Assembly: GCF_001976065.1 (NCBI RefSeq)
Contig: NZ_MNAH01000003.1
Span: 716,589-780,588 of the forward strand
From: Pseudomonas putida
Lineage (GTDB): Bacteria > Pseudomonadota > Gammaproteobacteria > Pseudomonadales > Pseudomonadaceae
Reading direction: 5' to 3'
DNA length: 64,000 nt
Both the position numbers and the translations under genes were made by a program. The notes beneath the pieces were generated by a model. It saw nothing but the letters and a program-made list of their open reading frames with translations, was not told where the DNA came from and searched no databases. Shown here piece after piece: positions 17,370 through 27,215 of the stretch (its first letter is position 1; every line of letters starts with the position of its first letter).

Positions 17370-20012
17370 ATGCGCGCCAACTCGTCTGATCCACAAGACA
17401 CCGTCACAGCGACACAGCCGATCAAGGCGCAGCGGTTACGCTTGCTTGATCGAATCAGCAAGTACCGCCAACCCATCGGCCTGGCGGTCACCCTACTGTT
17501 GTTCACCATCGCGCTGATTGCCTGTCGTCACTTGTTGAGCGAACTCGACCTGGACGCGTTGCACGACTCGATCCTCGAGGTTCCGCAACCGGCACTGCTG
17601 GGCGCGCTGGGCGCTACCGTCGCAGGCTTCATCATTTTGCTCGGTTACGAATGGTCGGCCAGCCGCTACGCCGGCGTAAGCCTGGCACCACGAACCCTGG
17701 CGCTGGGCGGCTTCACCGCTTTTGCCATCGGCAATGCCATTGGTCTTTCGATGCTGTCCGGCGGCTCGGTTCGCTACCGCCTGTATGCGCGTCATGGCCT
17801 GGGGGCCACTGAAGTCGCACGCATGACGCTGTTCGCCAGCCTCTCGCTCGGCTGCGCCCTGCCACCGCTTGCCGCGCTGGCGACACTCAGCGACCTGCCC
17901 GACGCCTCCGCCGCCCTGGGGCTTTCGCAAATCTTGCTGGGTACCCTGGCGGCGGCTGTGCTGCTGCTGTTTACGGTACTGGCCATCGGTATCTACCGCC
18001 GCCGCCTGCCGGAACAACCTTACGCCGACAACCTGCTGGTCAAGATCGGCCGCCGCACCCTGCGCCTGCCCGGGCGCCGCCTGACTTTCCTGCAACTGAT
18101 CATTACCGCGCTGGACGTGGCCGCCGCCGCCACCGTGCTCTATCTGTTGCTGCCGGAAGCACCGCCGTTCGGCGCCTTTCTTCTGGTGTACCTGCTGGCC
18201 CTGGCCGCTGGCGTACTCAGCCATGTGCCGGGCGGCGTCGGCGTGTTCGAGGCGATCCTGCTCGCGGCCTTCTCCGACACACTCGGCGCTGCTCCACTGG
18301 CCGCCGCCCTGCTGCTCTATCGCCTGATCTATGTGGTGCTGCCGATGCTGGTGGCCTGCCTGTTCCTGCTGATCAGCGAAGGCCAGCGCTTGTTCCAGAC
18401 GCGCCAGACCCTGCGCGCGGCTTCCGGCTTGGCCGCGCCTATATTGGCGCTGCTGGTGTTCCTGTCCGGTGTTGTCTTGCTGTTCTCCGGCGCGACCCCG
18501 GAAATCGACACGCGCCTTGAACATATCGGCTTTCTGATCCCGCACCGCCTGGTCGACGCCTCGCACTTTGGCGCCAGCCTGATCGGCGTGTTGTGCCTGT
18601 TGCTGGCCCAGGGCCTGCGTCGTCGCCTGTCGGCGGCGTGGATGCTGACCACCATTCTGCTGCTGGTCGGCGCCCTGCTCTCCCTGCTCAAGGGCTTCGA
18701 CTGGGAGGAAGCCACGCTGATGGTACTGACGGCGAGCCTGCTGGGGGTTTTCCGTCGCTCGTTCTATCGCCCCAGCCGCCTGACCGAGCTGCCGTTTTCA
18801 CCCCTGTACTTGGTGGCCAGCGTGTGCGTACTCGGCGCCTCGATGTGGCTGCTGCTGTTCGCTTACCAGGACGTTCCGTACAGCCATCAACTCTGGTGGC
18901 AGTTCACCCTCGATGCCGATGCCCCCCGTGGCTTGCGCTCGCTGCTCGGCGCGGCAGTCCTGCTGGTGGTGGTTTCGCTGACCTGGTTGCTGCGCACCGC
19001 ACGCCCGGTGATCCACCTGCCCACACCCGATGAGCTTGCGCGCGCAAGCAAGATCCTCATGGCATCCGCGCAACCGGATGGTGGCCTGGCCCTGACCGGC
19101 GACAAGGCACTGCTATTCCACCCCAACGATGAGGCGTTCCTGATGTACGCCCGTCGCGGCCGCAGCCTCGTGGCGCTGTATGACCCGATCGGCCCGGGCC
19201 AGCAACGGGCGGAAATGATCTGGCAGTTCCGCGACCTGTGCGATATCCATCACGCCCGCCCCGTGTTCTATCAAGTGCGCGCGGAAAACCTGCCGTACTA
19301 CATGGACATCGGCCTGACCGCGATCAAACTGGGCGAAGAAGCCAGGGTCGATCTCGTGCGCTTTGACCTTGAGGCCAAGGGCAAAGAGATGAAGGACCTG
19401 CGTTACACTTGGAACCGTGGAACCCGCGATGGCTTGTCGCTGGAAATCCATGAACCAGGACAAGCGCCAATGGATGAGCTCAAGGTCATCTCCGATGCCT
19501 GGCTGACCGGCAAGAACGTGCGCGAGAAAGGCTTCTCCCTCGGCCGTTTCAGCGACGATTACCTTAAGCACTTCCGCATTGCAGTGATCCGTTTCGAAGG
19601 ACGCCCGGTGGCGTTCGCCAACCTGCTCGAGACCTACGGCCATGACCTGGCCAGCCTCGACCTGATGCGCGCACACCCGGACGCCCCCAAGCTGACCATG
19701 GAGTTCATGATGGTCGGCCTGATCCAACACTATAAGAGTCACGGATACGCGCGTTTCAGTCTGGGCATGGTGCCATTGTCGGGGCTGCAGCCCCGTCGCG
19801 GTGCACCCTTGACCCAGCGCCTGGGCTCGATGGTATTCCGCCGTGGTGAGCAGCTCTACAACTTCCAAGGCTTGCGCCGCTTCAAAGACAAGTTCCAGCC
19901 TGACTGGGAACCCCGTTATATGGCCGTGCCCGCCGGACTCGATCCGCTGGTTGCCTTGGCCGACACTGCCGCCCTGATCGCGGGTGGCTTGACTGGATTG
20001 GTGAAACGCTGA
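17370..20012 (+). CDS. mprF: MprF: aminoacyl-phosphatidylglycerol synthase/flippase
   Basis: An 880-residue inner-membrane protein. The N-terminal 500 or so residues form the multi-span flippase domain, with motifs such as IGNAIGLSMLSGGSVRYRLY and LSHVPGGVGVFEAILL. The C-terminal 300 residues are the soluble DUF2156 synthase that transfers an amino acid from tRNA to phosphatidylglycerol. P. aeruginosa's homologue of about the same length makes alanyl-phosphatidylglycerol, lowering surface charge and raising tolerance to cationic peptides and acid; alanine is therefore the likely amino acid here, but the sequence alone does not prove it. Start at 17370 follows AGGTG. The stop overlaps the start of the next gene by one base. 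Confidence 0.93.
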   Translation: MRANSSDPQDTVTATQPIKAQRLRLLDRISKYRQPIGLAVTLLLFTIALIACRHLLSELDLDALHDSILEVPQPALLGALGATVAGFIILLGYEWSASRYAGVSLAPRTLALGGFTAFAIGNAIGLSMLSGGSVRYRLYARHGLGATEVARMTLFASLSLGCALPPLAALATLSDLPDASAALGLSQILLGTLAAAVLLLFTVLAIGIYRRRLPEQPYADNLLVKIGRRTLRLPGRRLTFLQLIITALDVAAAATVLYLLLPEAPPFGAFLLVYLLALAAGVLSHVPGGVGVFEAILLAAFSDTLGAAPLAAALLLYRLIYVVLPMLVACLFLLISEGQRLFQTRQTLRAASGLAAPILALLVFLSGVVLLFSGATPEIDTRLEHIGFLIPHRLVDASHFGASLIGVLCLLLAQGLRRRLSAAWMLTTILLLVGALLSLLKGFDWEEATLMVLTASLLGVFRRSFYRPSRLTELPFSPLYLVASVCVLGASMWLLLFAYQDVPYSHQLWWQFTLDADAPRGLRSLLGAAVLLVVVSLTWLLRTARPVIHLPTPDELARASKILMASAQPDGGLALTGDKALLFHPNDEAFLMYARRGRSLVALYDPIGPGQQRAEMIWQFRDLCDIHHARPVFYQVRAENLPYYMDIGLTAIKLGEEARVDLVRFDLEAKGKEMKDLRYTWNRGTRDGLSLEIHEPGQAPMDELKVISDAWLTGKNVREKGFSLGRFSDDYLKHFRIAVIRFEGRPVAFANLLETYGHDLASLDLMRAHPDAPKLTMEFMMVGLIQHYKSHGYARFSLGMVPLSGLQPRRGAPLTQRLGSMVFRRGEQLYNFQGLRRFKDKFQPDWEPRYMAVPAGLDPLVALADTAALIAGGLTGLVKR

Positions 20013-21307
20013 TGATTCAACGCTCCCTGCGCTATGTACTGGGCACCCTGGTAGTGGTGGCCCTGATTCTCGGTGGTGGCTACTGGTACCTCAAACGCCC
20101 GGCCCCGGAACCGACCCTCGAACAATTACCCGCTGCCGGCGGCGCGGCCATGACCCGGGTCATCCCCGGCACCACGGCAAAAGCCCAGGTACTGGTGGCG
20201 GTCAACGAAGACCAGAAGCTCAGCGACAAGCAATTGCTGACCCTGAGTCGCAGCGGTTCGGCGCAGATTGTCCAGGTGATCCTGCCCAAGGACTGCCTGC
20301 TGCAAAGCCGTGCCCTGCAGTCGGGCCTGCGGGAACTGAAGGGCCCGGCCACGCTGGTCAGCGGCATAGGCCCAGGCGCGGTGCTGGCCTGGCGCTGGCT
20401 GTCCGAGCAGAAGAACGACAACGCCCAGGCCGTGTCGGTGGACCTGGCGCTGGAAAAACCCGGCTGCACCCACCTGCTGCCAAAGAGCGCTGCTCATGGC
20501 CACTGGCTGGTGGCGTGGAACGACAACCCGGACGACACCAGCGCCGGTTTCGTGCGAGACCAGCCCAACGCCGAAACCAGCATCAGCGACTACGACATCA
20601 ACCTGCCGCAAGTGTTGAACAACGAACTGCGCAAACTGCTGGTCGGTGGCGACAAGGACGCCGGTGGCCTGCAGATCCCGGTGGTGGAAGTGCCCGCCGG
20701 CCAGGCCAAGGATACGGTTACCCTGTTCCTGTCGGGCGATGGCGGCTGGCGCGACCTCGACCGCGACGTCGCGGGCGAGATGGCCAAGATCGGCTACCCC
20801 GTGGTCGGCATCGACACCCTGCGCTACTACTGGCAGCACAAGAGCCCCGAGCAAAGCGCCCTGGACCTCGCCGAGCTGATGCAGCACTACCGGCAGAAAT
20901 GGGGCACCAAGCGCTTCATCCTGACCGGTTACTCGTTCGGCGCCGATGTGCTGCCGGCGATCTACAACCGCCTGGCAGAGTCCGAGCAGCAGCGCGTCGA
21001 CGCCATTATCCTGTTGGCCTTCGCCCGCACCGGCAGCTTCGAAATCGAAGTCGAGGGTTGGCTCGGCAACGCCGGCAAGGAAGCCGCCACCGGCCCGGAA
21101 ATGGCCAAGTTGCCCGCCGCCAAAGTGGTGTGCATCTACGGTGAGGAAGAAGTCGACGAAAGCGGCTGCACCGACAAGAGCGCGGTGGGCGAAGCGATCA
21201 AGTTGCCCGGTGGTCACCACTTCGATGAAAACTACCCGGCCCTGGCCCAGCGGTTGGTGGATGTGATCGAGAAGCGGCAAGCGCAGCAAACAGAAGCTCA
21301 AGAGTGA
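20012..21307 (+). CDS. AcvB/VirJ-family hydrolase, probable aminoacyl-phosphatidylglycerol hydrolase
   Basis: A 431-residue protein with one N-terminal membrane anchor (LGTLVVVALILGGGYWYL), the rest probably periplasmic. The C-terminal half is an alpha/beta hydrolase: the nucleophile elbow reads LTGYSFGADVLPA and the His is likely in LPGGHHFDENY. The N-terminal half is the VirJ/AcvB domain. Its start shares a base with the mprF stop (TGATG), so both proteins are made together. In P. aeruginosa the gene beside the MprF homologue encodes a hydrolase that removes alanine from alanyl-phosphatidylglycerol, so a turnover partner for MprF is the best call. Confidence 0.85.
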   Translation: MIQRSLRYVLGTLVVVALILGGGYWYLKRPAPEPTLEQLPAAGGAAMTRVIPGTTAKAQVLVAVNEDQKLSDKQLLTLSRSGSAQIVQVILPKDCLLQSRALQSGLRELKGPATLVSGIGPGAVLAWRWLSEQKNDNAQAVSVDLALEKPGCTHLLPKSAAHGHWLVAWNDNPDDTSAGFVRDQPNAETSISDYDINLPQVLNNELRKLLVGGDKDAGGLQIPVVEVPAGQAKDTVTLFLSGDGGWRDLDRDVAGEMAKIGYPVVGIDTLRYYWQHKSPEQSALDLAELMQHYRQKWGTKRFILTGYSFGADVLPAIYNRLAESEQQRVDAIILLAFARTGSFEIEVEGWLGNAGKEAATGPEMAKLPAAKVVCIYGEEEVDESGCTDKSAVGEAIKLPGGHHFDENYPALAQRLVDVIEKRQAQQTEAQE

Positions 21308-21319
21308 TCTGAGCCGCAC

Positions 21320-21358
21320 AAAAAAGCCCCCGCTGCCGTTCGGTTGCGGGGGCTTTTT
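21320..21358 (+). terminator. Terminator of the mprF operon
   Basis: AAAAAAGCCCCCGC pairs with GCGGGGGCTTTTT around CCGTTCGGTT-type loop sequence. Confidence 0.93.
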
Positions 21359-21385
21359 CATTCCTGCAAGCAACAGAAATCCAAA

Positions 21386-21475
21386 TGTGGGAGCGGGCTT
21401 GCTCGCGAAAGCGGTGGGTCAGGCGACATCACTGTCGATTGTCAGTCCGTCTTCGCGAGCAAGCCCGCTCCCACA
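21386..21475. repeat. Paired REP palindrome (TGTGGGAGCGGGCTTGCTCG type)
   Basis: Inverted arms 21386-21410 and 21451-21475 lie between two terminators in the gap separating the convergent mprF and kup units. Confidence 0.92.
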
Positions 21476-21509
21476 TTCTGGATCGTTGTCGCCTTCAGGC
21501 AATGTACAC

Positions 21510-21549
21510 AAAAAAGCCCCCGCTGCCGCAAGGCAACGGGGGCTTTTTT
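21510..21549. terminator. Terminator of kup, usable from both strands
   Basis: AAAAAAGCCCCCG with CGGGGGCTTTTTT. It closes kup on the minus strand; its A-run also makes it look like a terminator on the plus strand. Confidence 0.88.
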
Positions 21550-21555
21550 ATCGGC

Positions 21556-23457
21556 TTACATTTCTACCTGCGTCCCCAGTTCAATCACCCGGTTCAGCGG
21601 CAAATTGAAGAAGCGCAAATTGCCGTTGGCGTTCTGCAGCATGAACGCGAACAACCCCTCGCGCCAGCGGGCCATGCCTTCGAGCTTGGAGGCGATGACC
21701 GTCTCGCGGCTGAGGAAGTACGTGGTGCGCATCGGGCTGAAGTCCAGCTCATCGAGATGACACAGTTTCAGCGCTTTCGGCACGTCCGGCTCGTCGGTGA
21801 AACCGAAATGCAGGATCACCCGGAAGAAGCCTTCGCCGTAGGATTCAACCTCGAAGCGTCGGCTCGCCGGCACGCGCGGGATATCTTCGTAGACCACCGT
21901 CAGCAGCACCACCTGTTCGTGCAGCACCTGGTTATGCAGCAGGTTGTGCAACAGCGCGTGGGGCACGGCGTCCGGGCGCGCGGTGAGGAACACCGCCGTG
22001 CCCTGCACACGGTGCGGCGGCTGCACGGCGATGCTGCTGATGAAAATCTCCAGCGGCAGGCCACCCTCGTCGATTCGCTCCACAAGCAGCTGCTTGCCGC
22101 GCTTCCAGGTGGTCATCAACACGAACAGCGCGATACCGGCAATCACCGGGAACGCACCGCCCTGGACGATCTTCGGCACGTTGGCGGCGAAGTACACTCC
22201 GTCCACCAGCAGGAAGCCCAACAGGACAGGCACCGCCAGCACCGGTGGCCACTTCCACAACAGCAGTATCACCGCCGACACCAGGATACTGGTCATCAGC
22301 ATGGTCCCGGTCACCGCCACGCCGTAGGCCGAGGCCAGGGCACCGGAGGATTCGAAACCCAGCACCAGGAGCACCACGCCGACCATCAGCGCCCAGTTCA
22401 CCGCGCCGATGTAGATCTGGCCCTGCTCGGCGCTGGAGGTGTGCTGGATGTGCATGCGCGGTATGTAGCCGAGCTGGATCGCCTGGCGGGTCAGGGAGAA
22501 CGCCCCGGAAATCACCGCCTGGGAAGCGATCACCGTGGCCAGGGTCGACAGCGCCACCAGCGGAATCAGCGCCCAGCTTGGCGCCAGCAGGTAAAACGGG
22601 TTACGTGCGGCTTCCGGATCGCCCAGTAGCAGCGCCCCCTGGCCGAAATAATTGAGCACCAGCGCCGGCAGCACCAGGATGAACCAGGCACGGGCAATCG
22701 GCTTGCGGCCGAAGTGGCCCATGTCGGCATACAGCGCCTCGGCACCGGTCAATGCCAGCACTACCGCGCCAAGGATCGCAACGCCCATGCCCGGGTGCAC
22801 GACGAAGAAGCGCACGCCCCACGCCGGGTTCATCGCCTGCAGCACTTCTGGGTGCTGGATGATCCCATGGACACCCAATGCCCCGAGCACCACGAACCAG
22901 GTGACCATGATCGGCCCGAACAGGATGCCGATGCGCGCGGTGCCGTGACGCTGGATCAGGAACAGCCCTACCAGCACCACCAGCGACAGCGGCACCACCC
23001 AGTGGTCGATGCCGTCGAAGGCCAGCCCCAGGCCCTCAATGGCCGAGAGTACGGAAATCGCCGGGGTGATCATGCTGTCGCCATAAAACAACGCCGCACC
23101 GATCAGCCCGCAGACCACCAGCAGCGTGCGCAATTTCGCATGCCCTGCCGCCGCCCGCCGGGCGAGCGCGGTCAAGGCCATGATCCCGCCTTCGCCCTGG
23201 TTGTCGGCGCGCAGGACAAACATCATGTACTTGATCGACACGACCCAGATCAGCGACCAGAAGATCAGTGCCAGAATGCCCAGCACGCCATCATGGTTGA
23301 CCGGTACGCCATAGCCCCCCGAAAACACTTCCTTGAGGGTGTACAGCGGGCTCGTGCCGATATCGCCATAAACCACCCCGACCGCCGCGACCAGCATGCC
23401 AATAGGCTTGGCCGCCGAGTGACCGGCACCCTCAGCCTGACTACTTGCCTGACCCAT
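21556..23457 (-). CDS. kup: Low-affinity potassium uptake protein Kup
   Basis: A 633-residue KUP/HAK/KT potassium transporter working as a proton symporter in the inner membrane. The family signature [19 protein letters not shown] starts near residue 27, followed by 12 hydrophobic segments to about residue 460 and a cytoplasmic C-terminal domain of about 170 residues. Start at 23457 has AGGAG upstream. It is monocistronic with its own terminator. No c-di-AMP element is expected or seen in the leader. Confidence 0.96.
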   Translation of the reverse strand: MGQASSQAEGAGHSAAKPIGMLVAAVGVVYGDIGTSPLYTLKEVFSGGYGVPVNHDGVLGILALIFWSLIWVVSIKYMMFVLRADNQGEGGIMALTALARRAAAGHAKLRTLLVVCGLIGAALFYGDSMITPAISVLSAIEGLGLAFDGIDHWVVPLSLVVLVGLFLIQRHGTARIGILFGPIMVTWFVVLGALGVHGIIQHPEVLQAMNPAWGVRFFVVHPGMGVAILGAVVLALTGAEALYADMGHFGRKPIARAWFILVLPALVLNYFGQGALLLGDPEAARNPFYLLAPSWALIPLVALSTLATVIASQAVISGAFSLTRQAIQLGYIPRMHIQHTSSAEQGQIYIGAVNWALMVGVVLLVLGFESSGALASAYGVAVTGTMLMTSILVSAVILLLWKWPPVLAVPVLLGFLLVDGVYFAANVPKIVQGGAFPVIAGIALFVLMTTWKRGKQLLVERIDEGGLPLEIFISSIAVQPPHRVQGTAVFLTARPDAVPHALLHNLLHNQVLHEQVVLLTVVYEDIPRVPASRRFEVESYGEGFFRVILHFGFTDEPDVPKALKLCHLDELDFSPMRTTYFLSRETVIASKLEGMARWREGLFAFMLQNANGNLRFFNLPLNRVIELGTQVEM

Positions 23458-23746
23458 CCACCACTCCTACTACCCAGACCTGGGCTTCTATGAAGAAGCA
23501 CTATGCTTTGTCATGCAGCATGCGCTGTTTTACTTGCTGTTACAGACGTTTCGTTGACTGTAAAAAATCGGTAAAGCCCAACGGCGCGAAGCATAGCGCA
23601 GCACTCGTCGTATTTCCCTGCATAAAGCTGGTCAACTGCGTCCGCCATCGATAGAATTGCGCACTTTTTGACCAGAGGCGCAACATGGCGCCCGTCTGTC
23701 GCCTTGCCGTCTTCGGCTGGAGGCGTCACAAATACCGAGGTTAGAC

Positions 23747-25084
23747 ATGTCCACCACTCCTGCGCCTGCCAATCCTAAAGTTGGCTTCGTATCCCTGGGT
23801 TGCCCCAAAGCACTGGTCGACTCCGAGCGCATCCTGACCCAGCTGCGCATGGAAGGCTATGACGTCGTGTCCACCTATCAGGACGCTGACGTCGTGGTGG
23901 TCAACACCTGCGGCTTCATCGATTCGGCCAAGGCCGAGTCCCTGGAAGTGATCGGCGAAGCCATCAAGGAAAACGGCAAGGTCATCGTCACCGGCTGCAT
24001 GGGCGTCGAAGAAGGCAACATCCGCAACGTGCACCCGAGCGTGCTGGCCGTGACCGGCCCGCAGCAGTACGAGCAAGTGGTCAACGCCGTGCACGAAGTC
24101 GTGCCGCCGCGCCAGGATCACAACCCGCTGATCGACCTGGTGCCGCCACAAGGCATCAAGCTGACCCCGCGCCACTATGCCTACCTGAAGATTTCCGAAG
24201 GCTGCAACCACAGCTGCAGCTTCTGCATCATCCCATCGATGCGCGGCAAGCTGGTCAGCCGTCCGGTCGGTGACGTACTCGACGAGGCCCAGCGCCTGGT
24301 CAAGTCCGGCGTCAAGGAGTTGCTGGTGATCTCCCAGGACACCAGCGCCTACGGCGTCGATGTGAAGTACCGCACCGGCTTCTGGAACGGCGCGCCGGTG
24401 AAAACCCGCATGACCGAACTCTGCGAAGCCCTCAGCACCCTCGGTGTCTGGGTGCGCCTGCACTACGTTTACCCGTACCCGCACGTCGACGAACTGATCC
24501 CGCTGATGGCCGCCGGCAAGATCCTGCCGTACCTGGACATCCCGTTCCAGCACGCCAGCCCGAAAGTGCTCAAGTCGATGAAACGCCCGGCGTTCGAAGA
24601 CAAGACCCTGGCGCGGATCAAGAACTGGCGCGAAATCTGCCCGGACCTGATCATCCGCTCGACCTTCATCGTCGGCTTCCCCGGCGAGACCGAAGAAGAC
24701 TTCCAGTACCTGCTGAACTGGCTGACCGAAGCCCAGCTCGACCGCGTCGGCTGCTTCCAGTACTCGCCGGTAGAAGGCGCCCCGGCCAATGACCTGGACC
24801 TGGAAGTCGTCCCGGACGACGTCAAGCAGGACCGTTGGGAGCGCTTCATGGCGCACCAGCAGGCCATCAGCTCGGCGCGCCTGCAAATGCGCATCGGCCG
24901 TGAAATCGAAGTGCTGGTCGATGAAGTCGACGAGCAAGGCGCGGTCGGCCGCTGCTTCTTCGATGCCCCGGAAATCGACGGCAACGTGTTCATCGACAAC
25001 GGCAGCAACTTGAAGCCGGGCGACAAAGTCTGGTGCAAAGTGACCGACGCCGACGAATACGACCTGTGGGCTGAACAGATCTAA
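23747..25084 (+). CDS. rimO: Ribosomal protein S12 methylthiotransferase
   Basis: A 445-residue radical-SAM enzyme that methylthiolates an Asp of ribosomal protein S12. Two iron-sulfur clusters are readable: the UPF0004 domain Cys at 19, 55 and 84 and the radical-SAM CNHSCSFC at 153-160. A TRAM domain forms the last 65 residues. GAGG lies seven bases before the ATG. It forms its own unit with a terminator behind it. Confidence 0.97.
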   Translation: MSTTPAPANPKVGFVSLGCPKALVDSERILTQLRMEGYDVVSTYQDADVVVVNTCGFIDSAKAESLEVIGEAIKENGKVIVTGCMGVEEGNIRNVHPSVLAVTGPQQYEQVVNAVHEVVPPRQDHNPLIDLVPPQGIKLTPRHYAYLKISEGCNHSCSFCIIPSMRGKLVSRPVGDVLDEAQRLVKSGVKELLVISQDTSAYGVDVKYRTGFWNGAPVKTRMTELCEALSTLGVWVRLHYVYPYPHVDELIPLMAAGKILPYLDIPFQHASPKVLKSMKRPAFEDKTLARIKNWREICPDLIIRSTFIVGFPGETEEDFQYLLNWLTEAQLDRVGCFQYSPVEGAPANDLDLEVVPDDVKQDRWERFMAHQQAISSARLQMRIGREIEVLVDEVDEQGAVGRCFFDAPEIDGNVFIDNGSNLKPGDKVWCKVTDADEYDLWAEQI

Positions 25085-25098
25085 ACGCAAAAAATACG

Positions 25099-25136
25099 AA
25101 AAGCCCTGCTCTCTTGACGAGATGCGGGGCTTTTTT
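25099..25136 (+). terminator. Terminator of rimO
   Basis: AAAAGCCC and GGGCTTTTTT arms with an inner TCTC/GAGA stem. Confidence 0.9.
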
Positions 25137-25196
25137 ACGGCTATCGTTTGGAGAGGAACGGATTCTCATCTCCAACAACCCAAGGGGCAGGCTGGC

Positions 25197-25670
25197 ATGC
25201 ACCAACATTCGGTCATTCATACACCGAAACAAAGCGACTACGAAGAACTGACCCGGGTCTGGGAGGCCTCGGTCCGTGCTACCCACGATTTTCTGCCGGA
25301 CAGCTACATCGAACTGTTGAAGAACCTGGTGCTGACCCGCTACCTCGACGCGGTAATGCTGATCTGCACCAAAGACCCGCAGCAGCGAATCACCGGGTTC
25401 GCCGGCGTCGCGGCGGGCAAGATCGAGATGCTCTTCATCGACCCGGCGCACCGCGGCCAGGGCCTTGGCAAGCGCTTACTGCGCTACGCCCTGGAAAATC
25501 TCAATGCCGATGAACTGGACGTCAACGAACAGAACCCGCAAGCCCTGGGGTTTTACTTCAAGCAGGGCTTCGAGGTGATCGGGCGTTCGGAGGTCGATGG
25601 CATGGGGCAGCCGTATCCGCTGTTGCACATGCGGTTGCGGCAGAATCAGCAGCGCTCACACCACGGCTGA
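25197..25670 (+). CDS. GNAT N-acetyltransferase, YjaB-like
   Basis: A 157-residue GCN5-type acetyltransferase. The acetyl-CoA site reads IEMLFIDPAHRGQGLGKRLL (the RGxGxG loop), and the C-terminal block NEQNPQALGFYFKQGFEVIGRSEVDGMG matches E. coli YjaB closely, as does ATHDFLPDSY near the N terminus. The acceptor is unknown. Start 25197 gives the family N terminus; a longer frame from 25122 runs through the rimO terminator and is unlikely. Confidence 0.88.
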   Translation: MHQHSVIHTPKQSDYEELTRVWEASVRATHDFLPDSYIELLKNLVLTRYLDAVMLICTKDPQQRITGFAGVAAGKIEMLFIDPAHRGQGLGKRLLRYALENLNADELDVNEQNPQALGFYFKQGFEVIGRSEVDGMGQPYPLLHMRLRQNQQRSHHG

Positions 25671-25750
25671 CACAACTCCCACAAATGGAACCGGGCTTAA
25701 CCGGCGCCAGGCAGGTACAATGCCCACCCCTTTTTTGTTACGGCCCTGTC

Positions 25751-26461
25751 ATGACTGACCCGATTCGTCTCTCCAAACGCCTCATCGAACTCGTCGGCTG
25801 TTCCCGTCGGGAGGCTGAGCTGTTCATCGAGGGCGGCTGGGTCACCGTCGACGGCGAAGTCGTCGACGAGCCGCAGTTCAAAGTCGCCGACCAGAAAGTC
25901 GAGCTGGACAAGGACGCCAAGGCCACCGCGCCGGAGCCAGTGACCATCCTGCTCAACGTGCCCGCGGGCATGGACGTGGAAAGCGCCATGGCGACCATCA
26001 GCGCCGAAACCCTGAGCGAGGAGCACCGTTACGGCAAGCGCCCGCTCAAGGGCCATTTCCAGCGCCTGACCGCCAGCACCGACCTGCAGGCCAATGCCAG
26101 CGGTTTGCTGGTGTTCACCCAGGACTGGAAGATCCTGCGCAAGCTCACCGCCGACTCCAGCAAGATCGAGCAGGAATACGTGGTCGAAGTCGAAGGCAAC
26201 ATGGTTGAGCATGGCCTCAATCGCCTGCAGCACGGCCTGACCTACAAGGGTAAGGAACTGCCGCCGGTCAAGGCCAGCTGGCAGAACGAAAACCGTCTGC
26301 GCTTCGCCATGAAGAACCCGCAACCGGGCGTGATCGCCCTGTTCTGCCAGGCCGTCGGCCTGAAGGTCGTGGGCATACGTCGCATCCGTATCGGCGGCGT
26401 GTCCATTGGCAAGGTGCCTCTTGGGCAATGGCGCTACCTGTCCGGCAAAGAGAAGTTCTAA
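25751..26461 (+). CDS. RsuA/RluF-family RNA pseudouridine synthase
   Basis: A 236-residue protein with an N-terminal S4 RNA-binding domain (RLSKRLIELVGCSRREAELFIEGGWVTV is its helix-turn) and a C-terminal pseudouridine synthase domain. The catalytic motif is unusual: the family's GRLD is replaced by ASTD at 108-111, while the Asp (111) and the following SGLLVFT are kept. Motif III IRRIRIGGVSIGKVPLGQWRYL is present. The target uridine in rRNA or tRNA cannot be named. No strong ribosome-binding site precedes the ATG. Confidence 0.85.
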   Translation: MTDPIRLSKRLIELVGCSRREAELFIEGGWVTVDGEVVDEPQFKVADQKVELDKDAKATAPEPVTILLNVPAGMDVESAMATISAETLSEEHRYGKRPLKGHFQRLTASTDLQANASGLLVFTQDWKILRKLTADSSKIEQEYVVEVEGNMVEHGLNRLQHGLTYKGKELPPVKASWQNENRLRFAMKNPQPGVIALFCQAVGLKVVGIRRIRIGGVSIGKVPLGQWRYLSGKEKF

Positions 26462-26535
26462 GGCTTCTCACGCCGCCACACATTCTGGCGCCACGGCTAT
26501 GCGGCGCCCACTGCTGAATATCAGGATTGCACACC

Positions 26536-27006
26536 ATGATTCATAACGACGTACTGCGCAGCGTGCGCTACATGCTCGACATCAGTGACAAGAAAGTCAT
26601 CGAGATCATCAAGCTCGGCGGCATGGACGTGACCTTGCCGGACCTGCTGACCTACCTCGACAAGAAAGAGGAAGACGAAGAAGGCTTCGTACGCTGCCCG
26701 GACGAAGTCATGGCGCATTTCCTCGACGGCCTGGTGATCTTCAAGCGCGGCAAGGACGAAAGCCGCCCACCGCAGCCAATCGAAGTGCCGGTGACCAACA
26801 ACATCATCCTGAAAAAGCTGCGCGTGGCCTTCGAGCTGAAAGAAGACGACATGCACGCGATCCTCAAGGCCGCCGAGTTCCCTGTCTCCAAACCTGAGTT
26901 GAGCGCGCTGTTCCGCAAGTTTGGCCATACCAACTACCGCCCGTGTGGCGACCAGCTGCTGCGCAACTTCCTCAAGGGCCTGACCCTGCGTGTGCGCCCG
27001 CAATAA
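26536..27006 (+). CDS. DUF1456 family protein (YehS-like)
   Basis: A 156-residue soluble protein made of two repeated DUF1456 units: residues 1-70 (MIHNDVLRSVRYMLDISDKKVIEII) and 85-156 (NNIILKKLRVAFELKEDDMHAIL). Each unit has the same pattern N-x-x-L-x-x-L/V-R followed by a short acidic helix and a PELSALFRKxGH-like segment. The family is widespread in gammaproteobacteria without a known function. It follows the pseudouridine synthase by 74 bases on the same strand. Confidence 0.88.
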   Translation: MIHNDVLRSVRYMLDISDKKVIEIIKLGGMDVTLPDLLTYLDKKEEDEEGFVRCPDEVMAHFLDGLVIFKRGKDESRPPQPIEVPVTNNIILKKLRVAFELKEDDMHAILKAAEFPVSKPELSALFRKFGHTNYRPCGDQLLRNFLKGLTLRVRPQ

Positions 27007-27025
27007 CCTCGACGCTGATCGCCCA

Positions 27026-27108
27026 TGTAGGAGCTGGCTTGCCAGCGAAGGCGGCTGGTTGATCGCCGCAAGGCTCTCGGGCCCTTCGCTGGCAAGCCAG
27101 CTCCTACA
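27026..27108. repeat. Paired REP palindrome (TGTAGGAGCTGGCTTGCCAG type)
   Basis: Arms 27026-27050 and 27084-27108. This subtype has CCAGC where the other type has CTCGC. Confidence 0.92.
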
Positions 27109-27215
27109 GGGGTCGACGTCCGGCCGTATGGCTTCCCATTCCGCGCAAAAATAATGGCTCCGCTTCCTGCGACTGACGACTAGGGTGTAATGACCTTCTG
27201 TCTTCAGGATTCGCC

